Of a stretch of DNA of 64,000 nt, positions 46,991 through 59,284 are shown one piece after another. The stretch comes from Clitopilus passeckerianus (Eukaryota > Basidiomycota > Agaricomycetes > Agaricales > Entolomataceae): contig CALYLX010000155.1 of assembly GCA_944990035.1 (NCBI GenBank), positions 1 to 64,000 on the forward strand, in the 5' to 3' direction. The position numbers and the translations under genes are program-made. Numbering within the stretch: position 1 is the first letter of the stretch; each line of letters opens with the position of its first letter. Under the pieces are notes generated by a model, which saw nothing but the letters and a program-made list of their open reading frames with translations, ran no database searches and was not told where the DNA came from.

Positions 46991-48274
46991 TCACCACTTT
47001 GCAACACCCCAGGCATTGTAAGCGACACCTCTCATATTCCACTGCCCGTCTCTAGGCTGGACGTTCCCAGCTTCGTCCTTCGCCCTCGAATACACCACCC
47101 CGTCTTTCTCCTTGACTTCCAGTTCAGCTTCCCAGATGGTCCAGCTCCATTTTCCAGCTTGGTAAGTAAGCTTGGCTTCGGTCCAAGTCTTGCCTGAGTC
47201 GGTGGAGAGTTCGACGGCGGATATGTTTCCGGCAGCACTGGGAAGGGCGTAGCCTTTGACGAAGAGCTTGTATGGGGAGATTGAGGAGGTGAGGGTGGCG
47301 GAACCGATGACCGAGTTAAGAGGCATGGAAGTCATGCATGGGTATTTTCCCCAGAGCGGTTTGGCAGCTTCCTTGGAGTCAACCTGATGATCAAGGGAGG
47401 GAGCGGCTCGTCAGTAATATGCACAAGCGCAGAATGGCTTGTGAAGCATACCTCCGGAGGTAGGACCTTGTAATCGCGTTGTTGGTAAAAGTTGGGAGAT
47501 TCGTCCTTGGACACGATTATGGTATCGACCCATTTCACCCATCTGGCGCCGAGATAGCCAGGAACGATAATACGGATGGGACCGCCGTGATCTGGACTAA
47601 GGGGTTCATTGTTCATCTGGAATACATAGAATGAAGAATTCACATTCTGCGCGGCGGAGTCGGAGGTTAGGCGTACCTCGAGGCCAAGCAAAACATCTCC
47701 TTCGAGACCTAGAGCCTTGTCAAGTTCGACAGAGGAACCATAGTATTCATCGTCTTGGCAGAGGGTGGCGTAGGAGGTAAAGCAGACTTGGGAGTAACCC
47801 GGCTCGATCCCGATGTCCTCAAGGACATCTCGCAGCCTCACACCACCCCATTTGCAGTTGGCGACGACCCCAGACTCCCAGCCTACGCCGTGGACTTTCT
47901 TTATTTGACCCATCTCATTGCGCCTGTTGCCTGCACACTATTGGAACGAGGTCAAGGGCTATTCCCGGGGGTAGATAAGCCAATTGACGTACTTGAAGTG
48001 TAGCAACGACCTCGACGAATGGGTACTTCTGCCTAAGTTCCGGAACGGTGAGCTTTACCTCTTTCTTGACGCCTCCCTTAATAGAAATTGTATAGGTGTC
48101 CTCATCGAACTCCCGAACCGGTCCGTGATTGCGACAGTAGACCAAGTCCTCCGGAGTTAGATTGAACTCCACTAGAGCAGCCGCTGGTGCTTCAGCGTTG
48201 AAGGGTTCAGCAGCCTGGATGAGCAGCTGCTCAGAATGGGGAGGCTCTTGCGTATAGTCCATAGGAAAGATCAT
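46991..48274 (-). CDS. Sulfite oxidase-like molybdopterin enzyme
   Basis: Molybdopterin-dependent oxidase of the sulfite oxidase/nitrate reductase core type, converting sulfite to sulfate. The N-terminus ([20 protein letters not shown]) leads to the Mo-cofactor site: TLQ joined over an intron to CAGNRRNEM, where Cys is the molybdenum ligand. It continues with [35 protein letters not shown] and [15 protein letters not shown]-terminal dimerisation domain ([19 protein letters not shown] and [13 protein letters not shown]) completes it. There is no cytochrome b5 domain, so it resembles plant and fungal b5-lacking sulfite oxidases. Three exons. The start at 48274 is preferred; an in-frame ATG at 48328 would add 18 residues. 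No clear mitochondrial presequence is seen. Confidence 0.88.
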
Positions 48275-48602
48275 GGTGGTTGGAAGAAAACAATGCGGAT
48301 TCAGCGTGGTGTCGGCTGGAGCTTGCATTCCATCCGCTCAAATGCAGGCGGCTGGCCAGTTTTTGGCCCAAATTCCGAATTCTTACAAGATCACATCGGT
48401 ATTGGGCCGGAATGGATGTCCGGATCCAGTATTATCGTTGGCTTATCGTTGGCATGATGATAGGATGAGTGCACAATGCAAAGACGGATGTCCGCCGACG
48501 AATGGGCTACACGTGATGATGCTATTACCAGAAGTACTACAGGAATGCAAGAGATTTTCAACCGACGACGTAGTCTATAATGGAAGGCTTCTATCAACCC
48601 TC

Positions 48603-49124
48603 TCAAGGCTCCAGCGAGGCGGGGAAAGTGCCGTTCTCGCGTTGGTCGTCGAACTTGGAAATCTATGGCAAAATATTCAGTTTCGGAGTTACGGGTTGGA
48701 CGGCCCAGACGTACCCATTCATCTAGAAAACAGACAAATGAGAAGCAACTCAAAATAAGAGGCAGAAACACGTACTGGGGCAGAGAGAGTTGTAAGCGCG
48801 CTTGAACTGCTTGCATGGTGCAAAGTCGTCGCCCTTGGCAGCAACGCACTTGAAGTAGTCGGTGTAGTTCTGGAAGCTGTGATACTGGTCAGAATGCTGG
48901 ACAGAAATCTCTCGTAACGGCGAACATACCAGTTCCTTGTTTGGTTGGTGTTAGGGAACCGGGCTAGCAAATTCCGTCAATAAGGACATCCACAACACGG
49001 GGTGCAAATGGCACTACCGTCGAAAGGAACAGTTTGGAGAACGAAACGGCTGTAGAGAAACCAGTATAAGTACGTGCTCGCTGCCACAGAGGACGTCGAC
49101 GAACCTCTGCTCTTGCTCAGACAT
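48603..49124 (-). CDS. COX12: Cytochrome c oxidase subunit 6b (COX12)
   Basis: CHCH-fold subunit on the intermembrane-space face of complex IV. Several tiny exons give MSEQEQS-RFVLQTVPFDA, then RFPNTNQTRNCFQNYTDYFK with C-x9-C, and CKQFKRAYNSLC with C-x10-C, then PNEW and ISKFDDQRENGTFPASLEP. The twin-cysteine spacing and the phrase DARFPNTNQTRNC are diagnostic. The first exon is about 20 bases and its donor (GTTCGT) is weaker than the others, so the first seven residues are less certain. The stop is TGA at 48605. Divergent from PRP18. Confidence 0.9.
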
Positions 49125-49267
49125 GGTGTTCAAGTTACTGGCTTGACCGGGTTCGGGTTGTGGCGGAAAGAGGGAAAGTTATTGCTTATGTCATCCATTG
49201 ACTCTGCAAGTTCGGCTACACCTCGACCGCCAACCTAGACCCAACCGACGACGACCAGAAGCTCATT
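49125..49267. promoter_or_regulatory. Short divergent promoter COX12/PRP18
   Basis: Only 143 bases separate the two start codons, so both 5' UTRs and both core promoters must share this interval. No TATA box is evident. Confidence 0.5.
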
Positions 49268-50602
49268 ATGGACGCGCTCAAGGCTATGGTTTCGTCGAAA
49301 AGAAAGGCTTTAGAGGAGGAGCCTCGGACGAACAAGTATATGAGAAAAGGCGACCTTGAAAGGATCAAGGAAGCACAAAAGGCGAAGGAGGCAAAAGAGA
49401 AGGAGGAAGCTGCTCAGCGCGTTGCAGAAGCCAAAGCTGAGGCTAAAGCTAAAGCGAAGTTGGCTGAAATAGTGAGTTGGAGCTTTCAATTACTCGAATG
49501 CATATCCTTATTCTCATCTGGAGAACAGACCCCTTCATGTTCTGCTACGAACTCCCCACATCCTTCAGGTGTAGGTGTCGACAGTGAATCAGGTACACCA
49601 GTACCAGAATCCATATTCAATATCTCGAATGAGGAAACTATACGCCGGCTACGGACGAAAGGTCAACCTATCCGACTGTTTGCAGAGACAGATAAGGAGC
49701 GCCGTCTTCGGTTACGGGCATTGGAATTGATCGAAGAGAGGGGACACCAAATGAGTGGTGGCCAGAACGACTTCAAAAAGGCGCTCGAGGATGTCGAGAA
49801 TGTTGAAAAGGAGATGCAGAAGAGGAACAACAAAGGGAAGAAGAAGAAGGACGATACTGAGCAGCAGGCAGAGGAAGATATCGCCGTCCTTGATTTGGGT
49901 TTGATCAAGACGGACAAAGACAAGCTCTATCCTCTCATCTACTATGCACTGAAGAGAGTGCTGAAGGAGTGGGGTGAAGCTATGGAAGACCGTCCTGGTA
50001 TGTTCTCCCACTTCAATGCTGTTCGGACGAACGTTAACCTCTCCGTTAGAAAATGTCAAAAGGACGACCCAGGGAAAGTTGGCCGCTGCTACGCAAGTGC
50101 AGTCTGCGCAATATCTGAAGCCTCTGTTCAAGCAGCTTCGTCAACGAGTATGTTCGTTCCATGGTCTTCGTGCGCGTATACTCACTCTCCATACTAGAGC
50201 CTTCCAGATGATGTGCTTGCTCGAATATCAGAAATTGTGCACCATATGCAAAAGCGTGAATATCAGAAGGCGAATGACGCATACTTGCGTTTGTCTATTG
50301 GTAACGCCCCTTGGCCCATTGGTGTTACCATGGTTGGGTATGTCGTATTTTCCCTTCGTTCTGTAGCTTGTCTGACAGACAATTTCTAGTATCCACGAAC
50401 GTTCCGCCCGTGAAAAGATTTCTACGGACCAAGTCGCTCACGTTTTGAACGATGAAGTCAGTAGGAAGTATATTCAGAGCTTGAAACGGTATGTGAGAGC
50501 TTGTTTCTGGGCTTTCAGTTTGCTGATATGAATTTATCCAGGCTTCTGACTTTTGCGCAGACAAAGTACCTCCCGGAGGATATTTCACAACTTATGGGAT
50601 GA
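49268..50602 (+). CDS. PRP18: Pre-mRNA splicing factor PRP18
   Basis: U5 snRNP-associated factor of the second splicing step, partner of Slu7. The N-terminus is a basic helix ([20 protein letters not shown]) and a long Lys/Glu/Ala coiled coil. [20 protein letters not shown] and [19 protein letters not shown] form the conserved PRP4-like motif. The five-helix PRP18 domain includes [38 protein letters not shown] and [20 protein letters not shown]. The last phrase with [13 protein letters not shown] is the hallmark loop. About six exons; stop TGA at 50600. Confidence 0.96.
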
Positions 50603-50789
50603 TTGGTGTTCTTTTATCTTGTTCGTGTACTTCCAGAGTTTTGTATACTCAATGTATGCCTATTTGAAATCATATACATGGAGCTCTGCGCTCCTGTTCG
50701 AAGCGCTCCATATAACGGAGGACGTGTTATTTACTGGACAGAATCCAGCTGCGAATACAGGTGAAATGTAGTATACAAGGGGAGAAAGC

Positions 50790-52010
50790 TCAGTTCTGCA
50801 AGGCATGTTAGTCGTGTTACTGGGCTGGTAAAGTAATTAGAACATACCTCGGGTATCCTGAATACAGTGATTTCTTGCTGTTTGAAGTACCGACGGTTCT
50901 CCTCGTCGATGAGCACCAGATTGAGGTAGTATCGCGTGCTGAACTTCTTGTTCACATCTCGGAAGGTTGGCGTTAGGTCAAAGCCACCAAGGAACAGTCG
51001 AATGGGTATGGTTTCTCCTAAAAGACGGTAAATTCAGGTAAACCAGGAAGACCTGATGAGATACTTACCTCGCACGGGTGCGCCGTCCATGATCTCGAAC
51101 TTTGTGATGGTTTCGCTCTCGTTGTATTGGTTGGGTGGCGAGCCTGTTGTTTCACGCCGGATAATCGAGAGTTCCATGTGCTTGATTTTTATCCGCACAA
51201 GGAGGAAATATATCTTGCCTACAATAACATCCTTCAAGTGATATCTTGGGTAGTGGTTAGCATACGCGTTCATCTTTTGAAGGAAATGCAGCACGCACTT
51301 GGACTTGTTGTATTCGAATTCGATATGCAGACAGTCTTCGATACCAACTTCCATCTTGATGGCGTTGTTACTGTCTGGGGGCATACGGAAGGAGTGAACC
51401 CAGACGTCCTTCTCTTTTGTGACGTCTGCCATTCGTCTCGAGATGGACACTCGTATGAAGTATCTATTTCGATGCATTTATGAGTCGACCCGACAGATGA
51501 TAGTGCAACTAAAGCTTACCTGAGCTTGACATTAATACCCTGATAACTTTCGTATTGCTTCTCCACATTCTTGAAGAGGAAGTCAAACGTCTGCGCCTGT
51601 CGCATCTCTCCTGGTGCAGCCAGTTCTTGTGATAACGACAAGAATTCATGATGATGTCCTCGGTCATAGAACAGCTCTATAAACCGCCGTTGTCAATTTA
51701 GATGTTATTCGGTGAAGCCTTCAGACTCACATACCGATGCTTCCAACGAATTCAACCTTGATTCCCTCATGGACTACCTTCTTGCCATCTCTGACTTGTA
51801 TTGCGACCTGTTTCCCGAGTATTCAGCATAATGAGTCGTTTGAGATGCGTTGTATACGCGCACCTGCCCGGAGACGGATTCGCCATCGTAGTAGACTGGA
51901 CATGAGATTGCCTTCTCCTTCTCTCCTTTGATATCGACTTGTTTCCTTTGGTCCTCGCCTTCCAGCTTGACATCAATGTCAATTGGAGAGGAGAAGAAGA
52001 AAGCTGCCAT
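50790..52010 (-). CDS. VPS26: Retromer subunit VPS26
   Basis: Arrestin-fold subunit of the retromer, which returns receptors from endosomes to the Golgi. It starts [20 protein letters not shown], followed by [11 protein letters not shown], then [58 protein letters not shown] and [31 protein letters not shown] [20 protein letters not shown] and [20 protein letters not shown] complete the second arrestin lobe. About six exons. The last junction is a 52-base intron (50796-50847) after RIPE; splicing gives Asn then TGA at once. If retained, the frame runs on to 50731 with an unrelated tail, so the spliced end is preferred. Confidence 0.95.
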
Positions 52011-52105
52011 GACGGGCTAGATGAAGCTGGGTATGATATGAGCAGGAATGGTTGTGCAGTTATCAGTGAGCGTGTTATGTAGACAACTGCTGAAGTCTTT
52101 CACCA

Positions 52106-52177
52106 TCGGATATGGTGTAACGGCTAACATTGCCGCCTCTCACGCGGCAGCTCGGGGTTCGATTCCCCGTATCCGAG
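52106..52177 (+). tRNA. tRNA-Glu (anticodon CTC)
   Basis: 72 bases, no intron. Acceptor arms TCGGATA and TATCCGA pair fully, with discriminator G at 52177. A D-arm follows (TGGTGTAACGGCTA-like A box). The anticodon stem GCCGC/GCGGC encloses the loop CTCTCAC with anticodon CTC, and the T-arm has GGTTCGATTCC (B box). T5 at 52181-52185 is the Pol III terminator. It sits between the divergent VPS26 and complex I 51-kDa genes. Confidence 0.97.
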
Positions 52178-52180
52178 TCC

Positions 52181-52185
52181 TTTTT
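52181..52185 (+). terminator. Pol III oligo-T terminator of tRNA-Glu
   Basis: TTTTT three bases after the tRNA 3' end, the usual RNA polymerase III stop signal. Confidence 0.8.
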
Positions 52186-52403
52186 GGCTGTTCAGCAGAC
52201 TGTTGTCCTAATTTATAAAAATCTGGTCGTAATTTTAGACAGTAGTTTTTATTTTTTTGTACTCTCTACGTAGTACTCAGCGAAAGGAAATTTCGGGTTT
52301 ACTCCTCGTTGTCTCGGGTGAGTGAGGCGCAATGGGTGAGCTGTGATTGGGTAATCCGAAAAACTCCGCTCACCTCTTCAATCACAACGGTCAACCAGTA
52401 TTT

Positions 52404-54275
52404 ATGCTGAGAGCAACGTCCTCATCGTCAAGGACAATGCTGAAGTCCTCATTGTCGGCAGCTGGTACGTTTTAAACTACTTCCGAACGACCATGGCCTT
52501 ACAAATACTCGATAGTTTCGCGGCCTTTCCGCGCAAAACTCAGAGCGGGACGCTCCTTTGCCACCGTCACCGACCCACCTGTGCGAAGATACGGTGGACT
52601 CAAGGACCAGGACCGCATCTTCACCAATGTTTACTGCAAACATGACCACGGCCTAAAGGGAGCTAAGGTATGCCCATTTCACTTTCCGGGTAGGGGACGT
52701 CCACTAACCCACTTTTTTCTAGTCCCGTGGTGATTGGCACCGAACCAAGGATATCCTTCTCAAGGGAGACTCCTGGATCATCCAGACCGTGAAGGATTCC
52801 GGTCTTCGTGGACGTGGTGGTGCCGGTTTCCCTTCCGGTTTGAAATGGAGTTTCATGAACAAGCCTGGTTGGGAGAAGGACCCTCGGTAAGTTGCAAGCC
52901 TTCCGACCTGCTTGCTCGCATCCCTTTACTGAGGTTTATCTTCTAGCCCTCGTTACCTTGTCGTCAACGCTGATGAAGGAGAACCCGGAACCTGCAAGGA
53001 CCGCGAAATCATGCGTGGTGACCCTCATAAGCTTGTTGAGGGATGCCTCGTCGCAGGCCGTGCAATGAACGCCAATGCTGCCTACATCTACATTCGAGGA
53101 GAATTTTACCAAGAAGCCTCGCATGTCCAACAGGCTATCAACGAAGCATACGCTGCTGGCCTCATTGGAAAGAACGCCTGTGGCTCTGGCTACGATTTCG
53201 ACGTTTACCTCCACCGCGGAGCTGGTGCCTACATCTGCGGTGAAGAGACAGCATTGATCGAGTCTCTTGAAGGCAAACAGGGAAAACCCCGTCTCAAGCC
53301 ACCTTTCCCGGCTGATGTTGGCTTGTTCGGTTGCCCTACCACCGTTGCCAACGTTGAGACTGTCGCTGTTGCACCCACCATTTGCAGGCGAGGAGGAGCC
53401 TGGTTTGCGAGCTTCGGAAGGGAGAGGAATCAGGGAACCAAGTTGTTCTGCATCAGTGGACATGTCAACAACCCTTGCGTTGTCGAGGAGGAGATGAGCA
53501 TCCCATTGAAGGACTTGATTGAGAAGCACTGTGGTGGTGTTCGTGGCGGTTGGGATAATCTTCTGGGAATTATCCCTGGTGGCTCTTCCGTTCCTGTGCT
53601 TCCCATAAATATGTGTTCTGAGGTCTTGTATGTTGTTTCTTCTTCATATCTAAAGTCCTTGGCTAAACACAACTGCAGGATGGACTTTGACTCTCTCAAG
53701 GATGCCCAGTCTGGTCTTGGAACTGGTGCTGTGATCGTCATGGACAAGAGCACCGATATGGTCTCTGCTATTGCCCGCTTCGCTCACGTAAGGTCTCCGT
53801 ATAGAGATATTCCCTCCAGGTAACTGACATTCAATGCCTTAACAGTTCTACAAGCACGAGTCCTGTGGTCAATGCACACCATGCCGAGAAGGTACCACCT
53901 GGATGATGAACATGATGGACAGAATGGTCGAAGGTCGTGGCCATGTTCGCGAAATCGACATGCTCCTCGAGATAACGTGAGTATGCGAATTATGTTGCTT
54001 GGTGCATTGCTCATATCGTTTTCCACAGAAAACAAATTGAAGGTCGCACAATCTGTGCCCTTGGTGACGCCGCTGCTTGGCCCATTCAAGGCCTCATGCG
54101 TCATTTCCGCCCTCTCGTTGAGGAGCGAATCGCTGAATTCCGAGCTGCCAATGGAGGGGTTGCTTTCGGTGGAAAGCTGGTAAAGGATTTGGATACGGAT
54201 CTCGCTGCCCCTGATAATTTGGGTGCTCGACTTCCTGAAGTCGGTGCTCCCCAACAGCAGCAACCTTCAGCATAG
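52404..54275 (+). CDS. Complex I 51-kDa flavoprotein subunit (NDUFV1)
   Basis: NADH-binding, FMN- and N3 4Fe-4S-carrying subunit of mitochondrial NADH:ubiquinone oxidoreductase. A Ser/Arg-rich presequence ([20 protein letters not shown]) is split by the first intron. The mature enzyme shows [19 protein letters not shown] (NADH/FMN glycine-rich site), [68 protein letters not shown] and the cluster site [15 protein letters not shown], with the fourth Cys in [11 protein letters not shown]. About seven exons. It ends in a Gln-rich tail ([10 protein letters not shown]) with TAG at 54273. All cofactor residues are present. Confidence 0.97.
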
Positions 54276-54398
54276 ACTAGGAGTAGCATGTTGAATTTTA
54301 GATTGAGAGTGCAATACGACGAGTAACACGAGGCTTTTGTTTATCAACACCATCATGAGCCGTGTACAAACAAATTTCACCTGGCTTATACCGTGACA

Positions 54399-57397
54399 AT
54401 GCCGGCTAGGGGCAATTCAGCAGGTTCTGGCCTGCTTTCGGGCGTTTTTAACTTTGTATCTAATGAACTCGAGTCTTTCTTTACAACTGCAACGGGAGGT
54501 ACCTTGGAGGATGTCGAGTACGACGAAGAAGAAGAGGAAGAGGTTCGCATTCGCTCTTGCTATGGCCCATCAAAGCAGTCTGATAGACAGACGCGTTTTT
54601 GCTACAGGAACTACCAGAATCTCCTCAGAAACGTCTAGAAACACATTCAAAGGCCACAAAGGCTAGGCGGAACATCGAGCAAAGGGACAGGTCGCCAACA
54701 ACACGCGCCTCTCCTCGGTGGACATCCCCTCAACGCGACACCAAGCGCAGAACGCGAAACAGACAGTCGAACAACAAGGAACATGAAGGTGGGGTCAAGT
54801 ATTGCTCTCCTAATGTACTGCTGCTCACTGTCAGCGCTAGCTGAACCTAGTTATTCGGACTCTGACGACAACACGCCCATAGCAAGGCCCTCATCGTTGC
54901 GACAACAGAAACCATCCTCAGCACGCGATACCTCAAGACAGCAAAACGGAAATACAAAGAATATACGTGAGGCTAGGGCGTCGGTTCCTCACACCACTCG
55001 TAAGGCTCCCTACTTCGCTTCGTAGTTTTGCTTCGTCTAAACATCCACAACAGAAGTAGCTACTTCGAAACGGAGCATGCCTCCGCCTCCGCTTCCTTCA
55101 GCTCTCAGAGCTAAGCCATCTACTTGCATGCCAGGATCCCTGTTCCCTCGCTCCCCATCTCTTCTGCCTGATGAAGAGAGGCATGTACGGTTTCGTTCAG
55201 TTGTCCCTCCGACCCCACTGAGTAAAACCTCACTACCACCACCTCCAATGTCTGATAATGAGCCTGGTCCCTCTCGTCGCCAGGCTACAGGCTCAACAGT
55301 CAAGGTGGCTGTGAGCCGATTCCAAGTTGGGGAGGACGACGCAGATGCTTCAATCCTCCTCCCTTTCCCGCATACTTCTCCTGTTCGGTCGAGAACGTCC
55401 TCTCTAACCTCCCTGGATAAAGGAAAGGGCCGGATGGTCGACAAGGTTCTCGAGATTGAGGATGGCGATACGTCTGGGGTGATTCGCATCAAGGGAAAGC
55501 AGAAAGAACTTGCGGTTGCGAGAGAGGTGCATGCTGAGCGAGAACGGCAGCGCGCTGCGACTGTAGAGCCTGATGAGCGCCTTGACACGGAGCGACAAAA
55601 CGACAAGGAGCGTATACGAATGCTCGAGGATGAGATTCTAAGGCTCAAAGCTGAGGTAAATACTATTCTACTAATATTCGGTGACTATTTGCTGATAGCT
55701 ACCAGTTATCAAGGAAAGCCGATGAGGACCGTACCCTGATGCCTCCCCCACCTCCGCCGCCACCTCCACCTCCACCACCCGGCGCGATTCGAATACCCAC
55801 CAACCTGGATGACCCAGATGTGCTGTATGCAAGTGCCCGTGCATCACTGAAACATGCACCTTTACCTATTGAGAAACCCATCAATCCACCTGTGGGAGCA
55901 CGCCGGCAGGGTCAGCCAGCCGTAGCGATAGCGCCTGACCAGATGGCCGCCTTTTTGAAGGAGATGAAAACCGTCAGGTTGAAGCGGGTTTCGATGGGCG
56001 GTCAAGACCCCGTCACGCCTGGCCCCAGCGACCGGAATCGGTCGTTTGCATTTGGAGAAGGCTCTTCGTCGAGGGTGGACTTTTCTGCTCCTCGGTCTTG
56101 GTCGAGATTGGCCCCGTCAAGAGCAGAGCAGGGTCCTACGTCTTTACCGCGTCTAGGGGACAAGAGAAAGCGAACTTTGAGTTTGTATCGCGAACTGCGA
56201 GATGACCTTCGTGAGTGGTTTCTTGTTCGGTATTGATACTTGTGTTCTGATTAGGGTTTGTACTATCTAGCTCTTAAGCGCCGAACGCTGGGCTCTTCTG
56301 AACCTAGCTTTGCCTCAACAACCTCCGCTCAGTCGGTTCTCGCTTCAACGTCCAGTCTCTCTCGAACTTGGCCCTCGCAATCCTCGGCAACAGATGGTGC
56401 AACGCCTTCCTTGTGCTCAGATAACGAAGCTGATTCTGGGGAAGGACAAGATGATAGATCCCTCTCAACGCCGCCTATCGCCCCCTTCCAACGAGCTAAC
56501 CCAGAACAATCGACGAGTAAATCTATGCCGGACCACGTTCTCAAGACAGAGTCTGAAATCATCGATGTTGATATGTTAGATGACGAGGTGTCTGGCCCCT
56601 CTCACCACGAACGCGAAACCCGCCCACCTGCCGAGATACCTACTATAACTGTATCTCCTGCGAGAACGCGCAAAACTTCCGACTTATTCGAGCGGCGGCC
56701 TCCATCCTCGCCAATGCCACACGACTCTCCTATGCGACCACGACCACCGACTCGGTCCTCTCGAATGCCGGTCTTCGCTGCACTTTCGACAAAAAAGCGC
56801 TCGGCGCCCAGCAGGCCACCCCGCCAAACGCTTGATGGATCGTCGCTGCCGAACGGTTCTTCACACCCTGAGGACCCTTCTCATCGTCCTGAAGCTCATG
56901 TCTCTCCCGGACATGAGACCGAGGAGGAACGCGAAGAGGAGGATCCGCTCTCCTTGTCGTTTTCTACACCTGAGCCAATGCGAATGGGTACCCGTTCGCG
57001 TTCTCGTTCTCCGCATTTGGACGAGCCAAGACAAAGGGGACCTCTTCGGAGAAAGTCGCATCCTTCCAGGCAGAGCAGCGCTGCTACTGTCGACAGGCAT
57101 GAAGCATCGCAATCGCCGCCTCCGCGAGGAGGTGGGTCTAGGCGAGGAGGTGGCAGACCAAATGGGAGACGCCTTACTCTTGACCAAGAACTACGAGATG
57201 CAGACGAAGAAGGGGATGAGGAAGAAAGCCCAGAAGTCTATACTGGTGTTGGAACGAGAAGCAAGAAGCGTGGCTTCCTTGCACACGGAGGCGGTGGAGG
57301 CCCTGCTGTATTTATGGGTGTCGGCTATGTGGAAGGCGCCGAAGAAGAGGAAGAGCCAGGGTATGATGATGATGAATATGTCCCAGGAGGACGATGA
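54399..57397 (+). CDS. Proline-rich protein with WH2-like motif, function unknown
   Basis: Not recognised as a named family. Exons 54399-54542, 54608-54788, 54841-54999, 55054-55655, 55706-56210 and 56271-57397 join in phase to 905 residues. The N-terminus SGLLSGVFNFVSNELESFFT looks like an amphipathic helix and is followed by acidic and basic low-complexity stretches. A coiled coil lies at about 310-370 (ERQNDKERIRMLEDEILRLK). A run of 13 prolines at about 374-386 is followed near 442-458 by AAFLKEMKTVRLKRV, which resembles an actin-binding WH2 core (L-x-x-I/M...LK-K/R-V) but lacks the usual Gly. The C-terminal half is Ser/Pro/Arg-rich and disordered, with an acidic end. Actin regulation is a guess; a membrane or nuclear-envelope role through the N-terminal helix is equally possible. 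Confidence 0.8.
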
Positions 57398-57771
57398 TCT
57401 CTGTTGATATAACTATTCGCTATCGAGTATTTTATTCTGTACCAGAAATGTTGTTTTGAATAGTAAACTGAATGTTGTGACAGTATTTCCGAGTAAACCT
57501 CAGTCCAGTAAGCGATCTGCGATGTCGAGATGCCTCATAATTGGTTATGGCCGTCATTTAGCGCCAATCCCTTTTACGTTTTCGTTGCCTCGCCTTGAAA
57601 AACACGTTCGCTTTAGCGCAAAGTCGGGACACGTTGACGCGCCCCTCAGGAAATCGGATATTCGGACGTATTCGGTAAAACTACGGCGTCGGCCGAGGTT
57701 CATTAAAATTATGACTCCAGGCATTTAAAAAGTTTGAATCCATTCGGTTCAACATTCACTTTCTCTCAACA
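57398..57771. promoter_or_regulatory. Upstream region of ILV5 with GCN4-type site
   Basis: 374 bases between the previous stop and the ILV5 ATG. TGACTC at 57712-57717, about 55 bases before the start codon, matches the core bound by GCN4/CPC1 bZIP activators of amino-acid synthesis in fungi. This fits the gene's function, but one six-base match is weak evidence. Confidence 0.3.
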
Positions 57772-59284
57772 ATGGCCTCCTTCGTCGCCCGCTCTGCTGC
57801 TCAAGCTCTTCGCTCAGCTTCACGCCGTGCACCTCGTGCATTGGCACAAGCTGCTAAGCCCACACAGGCTGCTGCATACTCATTGCTTGCTCGCAGCTCA
57901 GCAAGGCATGCCGTTCCTGCTGTCCAGGTTTGTTTCATTTTTATTGTTGCTTTTTGGGGCGTCTAAGTGAGCTAACCAACTCTCTATCTTACTAGGGCAC
58001 TCGTGGCGTCAAGACCCTCGACTTTGCTGGTGTTGAGGAGACCGTGTACGAGCGAAGTGACTGGCCTTTGGCTAAGCTCCAGGACTATTTCAAAAACGAC
58101 ACTCTCGCTCTCATTGGCTACGGCTCACAAGGCCACGGCCAGGGCTTGAACGCTCGTGACAACGGTCTCAACGTCATTGTTGGTGTCCGAAAAGACGGCG
58201 AGAGCTGGAGGCAAGCCATGGAAGATGGATGGGTTTGTACTTTCCGTTGCCCACTGCCAGTAGTTTTTTTAATTCTCTTCGTTTTTAGGTGCCAGGAGAG
58301 ACCCTCTTCCCCATCGAAGAGGCTATCAACAAGGGAACAATCATCATGAACTTGCTCTCTGACGCTGCCCAGTCTCAGACATGGCCCACCATTGCTCCCC
58401 TCATCACCAAAGGCAAGACCCTTTACTTCTCCCACGGTTTCTCCGTCGTCTACAAGGAGGACACCAAGGTCATCCCTCCCACTGACGTCGATGTCATCCT
58501 CGTTGCACCCAAGGGCTCTGGCCGCACTGTCCGAACTCTCTTCAAGGAGGGTCGTGGCATCAACTCTTCCGTTGCTGTCTTCCAAGATGTCACTGGCAAG
58601 GCCTTGGAGAAGGCTGTTGCCCTCGGTGTCGCTGTTGGCTCCGGCTACATGTACGAGACTACCTTCGAGAAGGAGGTCTACTCAGATCTCTACGGTGAAC
58701 GTGGTGTCGTAAGTCTTGCTTGTTATCTTTTCTGGGCTTCAGGCTGATGTTTTCTTGCGCTAGCTCATGGGCGGTATCCAAGGTCTCTTCCTTGCACAGT
58801 ACCAAGTTCTCCGCAAGAACGGCCACACCCCGTCTGAGGCTTTCAACGAGACCGTCGAGGAGGCCACTCAATCCCTCTACCCTCTCATCGGCCAGAAGGG
58901 GTATGTTCTTTGACTTGGAATTTTTTTAGACTATGATCTCATTGCCCCATTTAGCATGGATTACATGTTCAACGCCTGCTCAACAACAGCTCGTCGCGGT
59001 GCTCTCGACTGGGCACCCATTTTCGAGAAGGCCAACGTCCCTATCTTCGAGCAGCTATACGAGAGCGTGAAGAACGGCACTGAGACCAGGAAGTCATTGG
59101 AGTTCAACGGTCGCTCAACGTACCGCGAGGACCTTGCTAAGGAGCTTGAGGTCATCAACAACCAGGAGATCTGGCGCGCAGGTTTGTACTTTCTCGTCTT
59201 CGTTTCTTTTATTGTGTCTGATGAATCATTGTGTATTTAGGCAAGACCGTCCGCTCTCTGCGCCCCGACTACAAGCCCGAGTAA
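57772..59284 (+). CDS. ILV5: Ketol-acid reductoisomerase, mitochondrial
   Basis: Second common step of valine, leucine and isoleucine synthesis: isomerises and reduces acetolactate with Mg2+ and NADPH. The presequence is rich in Ala/Arg/Ser (MASFVARSAAQALRSASRRA). The Rossmann site is TLALIGYGSQGHGQGLNARD, followed by VIVGVRKDGESW. Metal- and substrate-binding parts are AVFQDVTGKALEKAVALGVA and TTFEKEVYSDLYGERGVLMG with the conserved Glu/Asp residues. The knotted C-terminal domain continues to GKTVRSLRPDYKPE. It is the short (class I) form. About six exons; one intron follows the targeting region after PAVQ. Stop TAA at 59282. Confidence 0.97.

Noticed and set aside
48273..48758. Plus-strand 161-codon frame between sulfite oxidase and COX12
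   Set aside because: It overlaps COX12 exons antisense and has no recognisable domain.
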